This document shows, one piece after another, positions 51,390 through 63,300 of a stretch of 64,000 nt of DNA; the stretch's first letter is position 1, and the number at the start of each line of letters is the position of its first letter. Position numbers and translations under genes: made by a program. Origin of the DNA: Oreocharis arfaki. Its lineage: Eukaryota; Chordata; Aves; Passeriformes; Paramythiidae. The notes below the pieces were generated by a model, which was not told the origin of the DNA, did not search any database, and worked only from the letters and a program-made list of their open reading frames with translations. The stretch spans positions 1 through 64,000 of the forward strand of contig VZRR01013779.1 of NCBI GenBank assembly GCA_013398015.1, written 5' to 3'.

Positions 51390-51680
51390 TTAGTTCAGCA
51401 ACCCATGCCTTCGCTTCCAGCCTGCATGGTCCAACAGCACACCGTGGTCTACAGAAATCCTCTCTGCAGAGGAGACAAGCAAAGGCAGAAACTCAAAGAG
51501 GACGTGAGCATGATGGATAAAATTGATGGTGTTTCCCACTTCTGATTCATCACCCTGTTTCAGAACCTCACTTGCCTTATCCACATTCTCTGTATGCACC
51601 ACGTGAAGGGGAGAGTGGGAAAGGTGTGCAAGGAGAAGCAACAGCCGCTGCTCCGGAGGAGTAGCACGGGGAAGCTCCAT
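51390..51680 (-). other. Candidate coding exon or retrocopy fragment, unrecognised
   Basis: A 96-codon frame starting MELPRATPPEQRLLLLLAHL and ending ...KRRHGLLN. It stands out because its base composition rises above the flanks and the predicted protein is mixed, helical and leucine-rich at the start, without simple-sequence bias. A good splice-acceptor-like tract (tttgcttgtctcctctgcag in minus sense) lies inside it, near 51470-51490. No Kozak, neighbouring exon or known domain could be established. It may be a first exon, a fragment of a processed pseudogene, or chance. I do not recognise the protein. Confidence 0.25.
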
Positions 51681-52070
51681 AAAGGCACTGGTATGACCAC
51701 AGTTATTGCAGCATATTTATATAGCTTTACAGTTAGAAAGATCAGAATTGTCCCTGGCGGGTAATAAATTCCTGAACAAGAATTTGAGCTTTCTATATGA
51801 TATGAGAATAAAGCTGATCAATGGAGAGAATTATTGTACAGTAAAACTACAGCAATGAGAGCACTGCAACAATTACTGGATATTTATTCAACTGATTTTC
51901 CTTGAGGAATTTTAATGAGGATTTCACACTCCATAACCACATGCTTTAGATTCTGTCAGTAAAAATGTTAAATGCTTCTGTTAAAGTAATGTGACACTGC
52001 TTTTACTGCACTACTCTTTGCAGGGGAATGATATTTTAGCAAGACGAGAGCATGTCTACTTTTTTTTCAG

Positions 52071-52199
52071 ATGTACTGGGAATGTTTTCAATTATTTATG
52101 TTGTGGCTGAATCTCTCAGTATGCCACTACACCCAGACAAAAATGACAATGCCAGCCCCATAGAGAAACAGTTATGGAAGTTCCTTCAGCTTCCCATGA
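52071..52199 (+). other. Candidate internal exon (splice-bounded)
   Basis: A polypyrimidine tract plus AG (ctacttttttttcag, ending 52070) is followed 129 bp later by a consensus donor GTAAGT starting at 52200. One frame is open across the whole interval, and 129 is a multiple of three. The predicted residues (for example MPLHPDKNDNASPIEKQLWK) match no family I know. AG/GT pairs are common by chance in AT-rich DNA, so this is weak. Confidence 0.15.
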
Positions 52200-52409
52200 G
52201 TAAGTTTCCTTGTGCTCTCCATGTAGCTGGCAGCAACATTGTGCATAGGGCACATGAAATGCTTGTAGTGGGATTAGAAGTAGTAAAATCCATCCATTTT
52301 TACAGAGAAAGTTCCAAAGTTGAACTAATTTATTTGCAATTATGGCCATTCTATGTTATTGATTGCTATGATTACAGAAAAATTAGGCTTTTTGTTCCCA
52401 ATGCTTAGA

Positions 52410-55400
52410 TTTAAACTCATTAACATGGCAGTGGGATCCAAATAAAGAAAAGGCTCAGTTAAGAATTTGAAAACTCAGTTTATATTCTTGACTCAGACAA
52501 TGATCTGCACCATGATCTTCACAGGCTTCATTTTTCTGTGCTTCTCTTTCATTCTTGTCTTGCAGATTGTAAGTAACATTCTCAGAAAAGATTGTCTCTC
52601 ATTATGTGCTTCTACCATGCCTTTTTTAATGAGGTGCCAAATTCATTAAAGCATCTAAGCTTAACTATACTATACATAATAACATAATAACCCATAGTGC
52701 ACTAAAGTCATCCTTCACAAACTGAAAATTAGAGTTTGCTATTCCAAATTGCCATTACTTTCCCGTGCTTCTGACAGGGGCCCTCTGCAGTTGTTCATGG
52801 ACATGTCCCAGAATTTTCAGACAACATGGTAGCATTTAAAATGCAAAACATGAACAGATCTTTCAGATAATATGCACTGAATCATTCATTGCTGTGGCTA
52901 TTAAAGTATTTCCATGTATATGGCATGGTCTGCTATTCCTGCTTGGATGTTTAAGGTAAACAATCACAAAAAAGTAAGTAGAGCTGTGTGACCTCTTTGT
53001 ACACAACAACATACATTTAGTTTCAAGAAATTAGTGTTTCTACTGATGCTTATGCCAGACAACTGTAATTTATAGCACTGTGAAGCAAAACTGAAATTTC
53101 AAGTTGGGGCTCTAAATTCCTTCTTGGTATAATACTACTACATTTTTTGAGATTATGCCAGAAACTGATACAGCCCAGCAATAGAAAATTACTGTCTGCC
53201 AGTCTAGGTTTGGAAATCTGTTGTGAAAGGAAAATGTCTTTCTTATTACAGACTTTAATGTCTCTCAGTGATGGTAACTAAAGACTTGATTGCACAGACA
53301 TGTCATGTGAATGGCTCTTCTTCGTTCAGTCATGTCAGTGATACCAACCAGATACAGATATACAATAGATATGTTTGGGCAAAAACCACTCAAGGGAATA
53401 AAACCTGCAATATTTTTCCACACTAACAATAGGTTATACTTTTTAAAAAAGTATATCAGGAAATCATCACAAACTAAAATGCATGCATGTTTGGTTGAAG
53501 ACAACCTTCACCATTGAAAAGAGGAGAAAAAGAGAAGGGAAAATTCTGAACTTTGATAGGGGCTGAAAGGGAAATACCAATGACCAACACTGAAGCAAAT
53601 AAAAATGCAAAGACTGTAGAGAGAAAGAAGTATTAAAGTAGATGAAGATTAAATATGACAATACATATTTTGGAACTGTTATGAATGAGTCTAAAACTAG
53701 GAGTAAACTTTCTGGTCTAAACTATAATGGTGGTTCAGGAGCTTTACATGAGTCCATGCTCTGCAAATCTCTCTCTTGAAGCTCTCCTGCATTTAAAGAT
53801 ACTCTCAGCACCCTGACAAAGGTTGATAAACTCTGGAGGCAAGTCTGGGTGAAGACCTAATGCAAGTATACACTACACACATCACAGAAGGCAGCATAGG
53901 ATCAGGGCCTTTAAAACATAACTTGCTTAGGAGAGACATAGATCGTGTCTGGTTTCCTTTGGGACATAGGCCTTGGCTGACACAATAAAATGGCCATTAG
54001 TAATAGCGATGGTGTCAGGTATTGTTCATCTGTGAAAATACTTCCAGCTTTTAAAAAAGGAAGATGCTTTCTGCTACATCCCTATGCATGGCATAGCAGA
54101 GGCCCCAGGACCAGCCCTGTAGCTCCAATCACAATGACCACATCCATGAATGTAAATGAACAGGCTACAGGATGAAGCACTGGCCTGCCCACAGAGAGGG
54201 TGCAGAACATTCTCCTGGGCTGGGCGTTGTTAATGGGGCAAGGAACTGAAGACAAGATGGCAGGGCTGAAGCCACTCTGTTTTGAGTGGGAAGAGAACAG
54301 GTCCAATGAGTGCCATACCATTTGGTCTTGGGGTGAAGGGATGGGGTTTGGCCTATGTTATGTACTTGCCAAGGGATTTTCTGTGAGATAAAACCATCTC
54401 TCATCAGTGACATACCAGCAATAAACCAGTGCAATATCCTATAACAGTGCCAGATATCTGCTGCTCCAAGGGAAAGTGGAAAAAGGGACTTGGCTCAGCT
54501 AGAAGTACCATGCACTGCATGGGGGAGAGAAAATCTTTGCTGATAATGTCTGTGGGGACCAACATGTTCTCTGGGTTTATGTCATCTCATGTCCTCACAG
54601 GTACCTAGCTAGGAGAAAAGCAATAGCAACACTGGCTCATGGGGCTTCAGAGTCTCACAGGGAAGCTTCCTTCACTTGCAGCTCTCCCTCAAATCAACTT
54701 GCAAATAAGCATGTGGGGAGCTCACTCCTCTGCATGGCCAAGCGAGATTAGAGACAGCATTTCATTTTTGCAGGCCTTTTGGCAAGCACCCACTGAAGTG
54801 AATGATTACACAAAAAGTCAGTTATTCTTCTGTTAAAATAAACTCCCTTTTTTAAAAGGAATCAACAAAGCAAGTTTTCCGTGGAGTCATTAAACAAATT
54901 TTAGTTTAAAAGAATTTATCAGCACTGAAGGATTCAAAGAAAGAAAAGTTAGGGAAGCCATAGCCAGTTAAAAAAGAAGTAAAGAGAAGAGAGGGGAAGG
55001 AAACTGAAACTGATTTCTTCTGAATGTTTTCCTTAAGCTGACAAAGTCAAAACAATCATGAAGAAGAAGGAAAAAATGTGGCATCTGCATTAATCGGCAT
55101 TAAGCACTTAAAACAAGAAGCTTCAATAACTGTGCAAATTTAAATTTTTTAACTTCCCCTTTCTATCCTTCCTCATTGATATTCATAGGGCAGTAACCAT
55201 TATTTGCAAACAAAGATAAAAAACAGTATTTACTCTTGCTGGAAAATGCAGTCATAATTTATTATGAATGCATTCAATTTAGTGTGAATCACTGTGTAAA
55301 AGTTCCATAGCATAACCCAAAATAAGAGCTAGACAAAAAAGTATGGGTTTTTAGTTCAGTCACTAAAGAGGAAAGAAAACAAAATATAATCAGTTTAGTT

Positions 55401-56488
55401 TGAATCAAAACAGACATTTTATGGTTTTTTGAAAAATAGGGATTTTTTTTTAGAATCAAGCTAATCTATAATGACTTCTACTTTCATTTTAAAACCTTTC
55501 TTTGTCAGTGAGCTATAACTAAATATGAAAAATAAGTTTATTTTACAAATGTCAAAAGTAAACACTCTAACATTTCTAAAATGAACCTCTTTTTTGCTTC
55601 AGAAAATTCAGGAATTTAATTATTTTTTTTAAATATAATATCTGTTTTACTCTTTATTCATCTGAATTTAACTGTGGTTGATTCATATTTGCAAGCAATT
55701 TCAGTCTCCTAAAAAATGCTGTTTTATACTATTACTCCAAAATTCACACAATTTCAGAAAAAAACAGGAGCTACTTCCTATTTGTCTGGAGTTCAAGTCT
55801 GCACCTGAAGACTCAGGATATATTTTGAAAATGATTGTTTATTTGCTTGGCTTGGCCTGACTCTTCTTGGTTGAATAAAACCAGGCCAAGTTCCAGTAGA
55901 TCCTGGAGTGACTTACATGTTTGACTGGAAACTTCTGAATGTCTTTCTAAGGCTTTTCATGCTGAGTGCAAAAATCTCTCAGCAGGTGAGAATGACTGTA
56001 CCAGTCAGGTCTAGGGGCTCTGAAAGGTCCCAAGCACAGGACAAGTTCATGCAGAACTTCTTGTAATACAGACAAAATGGAAAATTACTACCGCAAATAT
56101 CAGGATTCAGAGCTGGGCTATACCTACCAGAGGTGGCCTGATAGAAAGTCAGCCCTTAAGGTTGCTATTAGAGTGGGAAAGACAAGGGAAAGCATGCTGC
56201 TGGGAATGCATATCCTCCCTGTGTCCGCAACACTTGCAACTGCTCCAGCACCCCAGCAGAAGCAGAGTTTCCAGGCTATGGCAGAGGGAAAGCAGGCGTA
56301 GGCACATAACAATGATGGTAGGTCCCACCCAAGAACTGTGTGGTTCCACATCCTGCCTCTAGCAGGGGCCAAGAGAGGCTGGGGAGCATGTAAATGAGGA
56401 CAAGCATGCAGTAATGTACTCTTGGCTTGGAGCACTCTATGAGCTGCAATATTTTCTGAGCCAAAAACAGCATCTTTGTGTTCTACAT
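52410..56488. other. Unannotated AT-rich sequence
   Basis: No gene supported. GC rises modestly at 54050-54480 and 56100-56480, where overlapping frames up to 123 codons occur on both strands; none is recognisable. A 9-bp perfect inverted repeat (55851-55859 with 55882-55890) has a 22-nt loop. Confidence 0.55.
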
Positions 56489-58005
56489 CCCTCAATGGAT
56501 TGTTCTTCTGTGGATTTATCTAATTCTTTTTGAAGCCATGTAAACTTCTAGCATCTTCAGATTCTTGTGCTGATGCCATCAGCAATATAACTATGCTTTC
56601 TGTGAAAAAGCCCTGCTTTTGTTTGCCAAACCTACTATTCCATGCTATTTGTGCTACCTCCCTCGCACTACTCACCATTCGTAGATTTCTATTCCCTCCT
56701 TCCTCAGGCAAATCTTTTCCTACTCAGCATACCAAATTTATGTAGTCAGTTTTCATCTGGAAACTATTTCATAGCTTTGAGCATCCTATCAACCTTTTCT
56801 AGCTCTGGTCTACCCTTTTTGAGATGCAGGGGATAAGAATACAAGCAGTGTTCAAGATACGTCTAACTCACAGACTTAAAAAGTGCTTTCTATCCTTCTC
56901 TTAATAATTCCAAATGTCAGTTCCAGAGTCAATGCCAGGTGCATCAGTTTACATCTTCCTACATGGAATTGTATCTGCTATTTTGTCATTCAGTCAGAAC
57001 CTTAAGATCTCTTCAAAACTACCCTGAATTGCTCGTTCTGTTTAATAAGGCTGTGTCACCTCATTTTGTAGACTCCCTTTACCAGACCTGTATGTACTTG
57101 AAAGCACAGAGTTCAGCAATGATCTCTGTGGGTTTCCACTGGTGTATCAATCAGGAAAGCCAACATATTAACCTTTTGTTTTCTACCTCCAAACTTTCTA
57201 TTTAGACATGCTAGGACCCTTCATTTTGTGCCACTTTATTTCCTTAAAAGCACTTGATGAGAACTTCCTCAAAATATTTCTGTAAAACCCAGTTAAACAT
57301 GTCAACAGGATTTTCCTGTCCAATGTTGAGTGATTGTTGGCTGATTCCTTCAAAGAAATCTACAATTTTTAAGAATAATTCCCTATGTCAGCGCAAGGAT
57401 TGTGTCCTCCTTAGTAAATCATATGTAAGTATGTTCGCTGGTCAAAATATAAATTTCATAACAATCATATTTATGTATGTTCATTGTTTCTACTCTTTAT
57501 TATAACTACCACCAATTTGCTAAATGAACTTGTCAGATTTGCTAAGGTTTATATATCCCCAACTCCTGCATCAAGTCTTTTTTTTTTTTTTCAAATTGCA
57601 TCATTTTCTTTTCATGAGTAAGGGGGAAATTTTAGAAGACCGAATGCCGAAATTAATAGTTCACTCCTTTCCTAGGTAACTTCCTATAGAACTCTTAAGT
57701 GAGCCCCACATGCTCTGGCTGATTTCTAGTTTAAAAAAAACCCTTAAACTATTTCTAACTATTGTTACCTTTTTTCTTCAAAGATCTCAATTTTGCCAAC
57801 ATTTAAATTTAGAACAGATCTTCTGAGATGTCCCATTTAAAAATATTTTGGAGCAAGGACGCACCTAGCCTCCCACAGTGAACATAGCTCTAAACAGTTC
57901 ATTTATTTTTTTCTGCTTTTATATTTGGAAAAGCATTTTAAACCCTTTAGCAAGAAGTGCAAGGATGGCCACCCCATTAACCAAGTCAGCTTGCTATTGT
58001 GTTAC
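56489..58005 (-). mobile_element. Old CR1/L3-type LINE, long decayed copy
   Basis: About 1.5 kb that follows, on the plus strand, the reverse complement of CR1/L3 ORF2 and 3' sequence in order. Landmarks: 'tggatttatctaattctttttgaa' region (from 56511), 'aactatgctttctgtgaa' (56588-56605), 'tttttgagatgcagggga' (56816-56833), 'cttaataattccaaatgtca' (56900-56919), 'attgtatctgctattttgtc' (56967-56986), 'tcaaagaaatctacaatttt' (57350-57369), 'accaatttgctaaatgaact' (57511-57530), 'agaactcttaagtgagcccc' (57689-57708), 'cagttcatttatttttttct' (57895-57914) and 'ccctttagcaagaagtgc' (57943-57960). It has many stops and indels. This is the longest repeat in the window and one of the oldest; it continues the same lineage as 3335-3510, 20838-20960, 26800-27345 and 31430-31625. 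Confidence 0.82.
57578..57591. repeat. Poly-T run inside the old LINE
   Basis: Fourteen T in a row, where the LINE family has a shorter T/A stretch. An expansion after insertion. Confidence 0.85.
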
Positions 58006-59947
58006 TGTCATAATGTGTATTACCCTCGTGAGTTAACACAAAAAGGGAGAAAAAGGGATATATAAGTTATTGATATATAATATTTTCCTCAAAAATAAAT
58101 ATTTATTTCTTAATGTCTTATGATGAGTTGGATGATGGTAATCCTGATTTCACTGTATTTTTTTACATCACATCAGAACTATTTACATACAGCCACCACA
58201 GAGAGTGTGAGGTGAGAGACAGCCTGCAGTGAAATATCCAGGGAGGATTTGTGGAGCACACTGCATTCTGCTCAATACCTTTCCCCTCTTCCTTCTTTAG
58301 AAGGAGTACTGACAATGGCTTTTTGCTAGTCAAGCAAAACTGGTGTTTTATCTTCTTTACCTTCCCCGAAACATTTGTGAACTCTGAACCACAAGCTGGC
58401 CCCTTTTGTTTCATTTGCATAGTAAGACAATTCAGTATAAACATTCCCTGTCTCTAGTAAGCTCAGTTTAAGATATAAAATGGGGTAAAAGTATAGATTA
58501 GATACTGCTGAACCTAACTTTGAAGTTGTCGTATTTAAGTTAAACATTAGTGAAATCAGAATCCTTTATTCAGAGCAGGAGCTGATAAATAAAGCAAAAA
58601 GCAATAACAAAAAGTAGATTCAAATAAGCAACGTCTACACATATTTGCTTAGGCAAGTGTGCTTCCCACTGCTCAGAGACAAAGGCATTTCCCTCCTCAT
58701 TGAAGTTGTCACAGGAAAGAAACCTGGCAATGTGAGCTAGAACGATGCATTGCCCAATCTGAACATTTTGGGGAGTGATTCTAAGGTGGTCATAGAGAGG
58801 CCAGACAAAGACATGTATTGGTGTTATGTCTGACAGCCACAGCTTCTGTGTAGCTTAGTCACAGAAATGATTCCCCCATACCTTCCATCAAAAGGATTGC
58901 CATACACTGGTGTAGGAAAAAGGTCATTGTCAGCATGTGGCACATGTGCCTGTGCAACTTACTTCCCACTCACACACAAACAGGCAGCTCTTCTGTAAGA
59001 GAATAACAGCTTGACAGTGGAGGAAGGTATTTCCTATTGTGGGTCTAAGGCAATCCCAAATTCAGTCATTTATTTTAAGGTCTGTTTTTTGGCTAAAAGT
59101 CAAGATCAAGTGAAAATGCTTTTAGCCTAAGACCTTTCAAGGGAAAATGCTGATATAGATATCTATCTATAGAATAGTAAGTTTCATTCATTTTTCTTTT
59201 TAAAGAAAACCTTAGAAGAAGATTTTGAAAATGTCAAAAAATTTTTTTTTTACTTTTTTCCAACATTTTTTAAATTTCAAATTTGGAGTTCATTTATACT
59301 TGAAGTATTAAAAGCAAAAAAAATCCAAAACCTGTAAGGTCAGAATTGAAAGCAAGCATGGTGAACATATTGCAATATTTCAGCTAGTGCAGTCCAATTA
59401 CCCATTGAATTATTATTCCTGTTTATAAATGCATTTTGATTTTTCAATCTGTTTTTAGACAAGAAGAGTCTTTGAAATAGTGGAAATTCATACAGAGCGG
59501 GCAAATTGACTCTCCTCCCGATTCCAGCTAAAACCTAAATTCAGAATTGTCCATCATCCTGGGCTATTTTTTTGCCACAGATTAACAAGCCAGGAAGAGC
59601 AGAGGGCAGTTTTATACTTGGGGCATTTTGACAGGTAGAAAACACACAAACCCTGTTAAAAGAATCCTGAAGCTCAACCTTGAAGTGATGCACACTGAAG
59701 TGTGTACTGTTGTGTGTTCACAGCACTCTGGTATCTAACTTTATTCAAACTCTGGAGCCAAAATGTGACCTTGGTGAACTGGGTCGAAGTTTTGCTAGAA
59801 GGTTAGGTGGGACCTGGACCTGGCCTCAAATTTCTGCATAGAAGTGGCATTGATTTGAGGGTTTGCATCAGCAACACATCTTTTATCAAAGCATCCTATC
59901 TCACTTTCATCCCACTGCTGCTGCCCCTGCTGTTACCATGCTGACCC
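58006..59947. other. Unannotated AT-rich sequence
   Basis: No gene or known repeat supported. Opposed frames at 58163-58547 have no domain. A short GATA/CTAT stretch lies at 59155-59173 and T/A homopolymers at 59240-59275. Confidence 0.6.
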
Positions 59948-60360
59948 CCGGATCACACCACAATATTGGTTCCCTCTGAAATTGAGATTTGAGTTCAGGA
60001 TTTTACTGATAACTTTCAAGGTTCTCCAAGCGTTGACCCCTCTGTTCTTGCATAACCTGGTCCACATTTCTGCTTCCTTTCGTAACCTACTTTCTGTTTC
60101 TCATTTATCTCTGCGGTCCCATCACTTTTTAAGTCAACTGTGTCAAAATACGGTGCTTTTGCACAGTTGACCCCAGTGTGGTGGAACTCCATTCCTCTTG
60201 ATATCTACAGATTTGGGAGATAAATTCCCTCCCTCTACCTCTCCAAGATCTCAATGGCCTGTCTCATAAGGTACAAAGTGTGGTCAGGCCATGTGATACA
60301 GCTTTCATTTCCCCTAGACCTCCTCCCTCTTCAATTTTTTAAAGTTAAGGTCAGGCTGTG
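59948..60360 (+). mobile_element. L2-clade LINE, 3' end of ORF2
   Basis: Forward-frame translation gives 'FRILLITFKVLQALTPLFLH' at about 59990-60050, matching the family pattern FKILLLTFKALHGLAP.YL. It is preceded by a decayed HWLP-type segment (cacaccacaatattggttcc) and followed, about 120 bp on and in another frame, by 'WNSIPLDI' (60181-60205; family pattern LWNSLPLDIR). This order is characteristic of the C-terminus of L2-type LINE ORF2 and differs from the CR1 pattern (HWNRLPREVVD). Frame shifts and stops are present. L2 remnants are known but sparse in birds. Confidence 0.7.
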
Positions 60361-63300
60361 GAAAAGAATCAGAGCTCACAGCAGAATAATTGGAGTCATC
60401 TGAGACTCACACAAAGGTCATGTAGGTTAGTGCTTTTGAGGAATCTGTGATAAGGCAGTGCCTGAGAGGGATTTGTGATCCAAGCCAATATTTCTGCTTA
60501 GTGTAATTTATGGGAGAATTTAAAATAAATTTTAGTAGGGACAAACTCCCTTTTGCTTCTTATAATAAAGTTTATGAGTTTTGTGTGCAGTACTGGACCT
60601 GCAAAGTTCATGTCTGCTTGTTTTCCTGAGAGCTATTAGTTGTAGTTGTTGTTACTGCCTAACTCTGCTACTGAAAGCTTTCTTTCCACATAAATAACTT
60701 GAAGACATTCCAAGTATCTTTAAGAATTCATTCCTCCTTTAACACATTAACATTCCACCTTTAACTGCCTGTTAGAAGAGCATGCTTTGATTTTGAGAGA
60801 CATATGAATTATCTGGGAAAATGATAATTTTGGCACTGTATTTATTTAGCTCAGAAAAATCCTTTTGCTTTTACTCATATAATTTTGTATTTCAGAAAAC
60901 CCTGGAAACAGTTGCACTGCTCAGAAGTTTCTTAAACTAAAAAAGGAAAAAATGTCCTTTCATATTTTTCCTATATAACAACAATTTTTTCATTACTGTT
61001 CAAGTTTAGTTTTATCTTGGTTATGAATTTTGTGATAAGAATTAATCACACCGGTCAAGCATGTTTCTTTACGAAGGTATTTCTTCCTGTCATGCATTGT
61101 TCACATCACAATTCTTGATGTGAACAATGCATTCTTGAACAAGAGGTCCAGTATGGTTAGCACTGAAGGGGGCTGAAGAAGATTCTTCACTAGGATTCTT
61201 TTGTAAATAGCTCATTTATTTTTGTTAAGCAAGACTTAAACTTTCATAAGAACAAATTCTAAGAATATCTACAGTGTTCTGCTGCTGCCCTTACCAAAAT
61301 GTGCACTTTTCTGTGTTTTTGACCAAACTCCATAGAGAGATTTTAACATTGGTCGGGAATGAAGCATATACCTTGTGGGGCTAAATTTCTATGAACAGGA
61401 AGTGGAGACCCTGGTGTGGATGAAGAACTTGACCAGATTAGCTTGGGAGTTTGTAAAAACATACAAACAAAAAAAGAATATATTTCTGCTCTAACCTTCC
61501 CTTAGAAATAACAGTGTGTTTTTCCTTCTGTCAGTGAACACTTCTCACCCGATGCCAACTTGTCATCATATAAATCAACTTGAGACACCACACAGCAGAC
61601 ACAGAAAACTTTATCTCTTGCATTCAGACTTTTTGGAACTCTGAAAATAATGAAAAGCAACAGATATTAATCTCTATTTTGCAAAAAACACAATTCAAAC
61701 CTCTGTTTCAGCATTTTTTAGAACTCAAGCAAAATAGCACTTTCAAGTGTATATTTGGAAAATTAGCACCCTTTCATTCTCTTTACAGTTCACCTTTCCA
61801 GCTGTGCAATGCCCTGACTTGTGCGTGCCATTTCAGGGCAGACAAATGTCCACAGTGATACAACAAAGCTCAAACTTGCATTGAACTTTATCAATTTGTG
61901 AAGTCTCTCAGGCTGAGGTGATCAGACCTTTCAAGAAAACCATTCAGTTAAGCCCTGCCTTGGCAGGAACAAATACTCGATAAATGTTTATCTCTTCATA
62001 CCACACTTCTCTCCTAAACTGACTGCCATGTTATCAAAAATTCATCAAAAATTCCACCCAAAATGGATGGAATTCAGAAAAGTGACTATATCAAAAACAT
62101 GTGCTGTTTTGCTAAAGAGAATGATTCTTCATCAGTCCCTCACAGTAGGCCTTTATTTTACAAGAAGAATTAAGCACTGCTTCCAAAATCTTTTTTCTGC
62201 GTAGTTTCCAGACCTTTTCAGTGATGTAGGGTTGTTGAGTTTGCTAACCAGCAAATACATGAGTTGTAAACATTCCTCAGGAGAGCGGTCCCACAGCATA
62301 AAAAAAAGGAATTCTTGTCCTCCACTCTTTTCCAGATCTTCTGAAGTGTAACAGATGGTTGTTATTATTTCTTCTTTTGGTTTCTATTCCTTTTATCTTT
62401 ACCCAAAGTATTTCACCACTGCATATTTGTACTGTCAAATTGCACCATGGTGGAATTATGCACACTTCTGGAATGTGGGATGATCTCTTCAGTTCTTCAG
62501 CCTTCCTACCACTTTCAGATAAATCCTCACTTTTGCTGGCATTCTGCTTCTGAGAATCATCTTACAAATTACATACTTTCTCATTCACCCTAAATCACAA
62601 TCTCTGCATTTTAGAGCAACTTTCATTACTTTTCATTTCAAAACATTTGAATATTAAAATACTTATAATACACAGTGTCATTTACCAAAAATTTGGTACC
62701 AGAGAGCATCTCAGTCTGCACAAAAGGCATGATCCCACAGTACTTCCAGTGCTATGTCACCACCAGGTTTGTCATTGCTTTGGTACCTTGTTTTCTTCCT
62801 CCAGACGTAATCCTGCAGAGCTGAACATGTTGGCTAACATTTTCAGACCTATCATTCAGATTTTCTTTTCCCTCTTTATGAGATCATGACTTTCTCCTAT
62901 GGGAACTATCTCATCCTTCATTTTCATATGGGCTTTTCAAACAGTAGAAGATACCTTTCAATTGTTATAATATTGTGTGATGTATATTTTATAGTTATCA
63001 TTACTATGCAAAAAAATTAATGAAATCTGTTGTGTGTTCCTAACTCCTGTAGCAAAAACATCAGCTGGCACTAAATTAGTTAAACAGTTGGTCTCCATTT
63101 ATACTACTCTACTATGATGACGTACAATTTATTGTTGGACTCATTTGTGCAGTCTGGCTATGATTAATTTCACAAATTTCATCATTATTCAAACAGATCT
63201 TCCGCTGTTCACATGGTTAATATTGTACTCATATCATACCTGTTAAATAAGCTAATGTACTTCAGCACAAATATTCTGTATCATTTGTGTTTACACTACA

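Noticed and set aside
54340..54450. Possible LTR-like AATAAA context
   Set aside because: No defined ends, no target-site repeat and no matching promoter elements could be found.
55851..55890. 9-bp inverted repeat CTTGGCCTG / CAGGCCAAG
   Set aside because: Short stem with a 22-nt loop; expected by chance in 64 kb.
56124..56495. 123-codon minus-strand ORF beside the old LINE
   Set aside because: Several other frames overlap it on both strands, and it matches neither LINE ORF2 nor any protein I recognise.
62266..62284. 'tgtaaacattcctcagga', similar to the miR-30 seed
   Set aside because: Only the first bases match and there is no complementary arm nearby to form a precursor hairpin.
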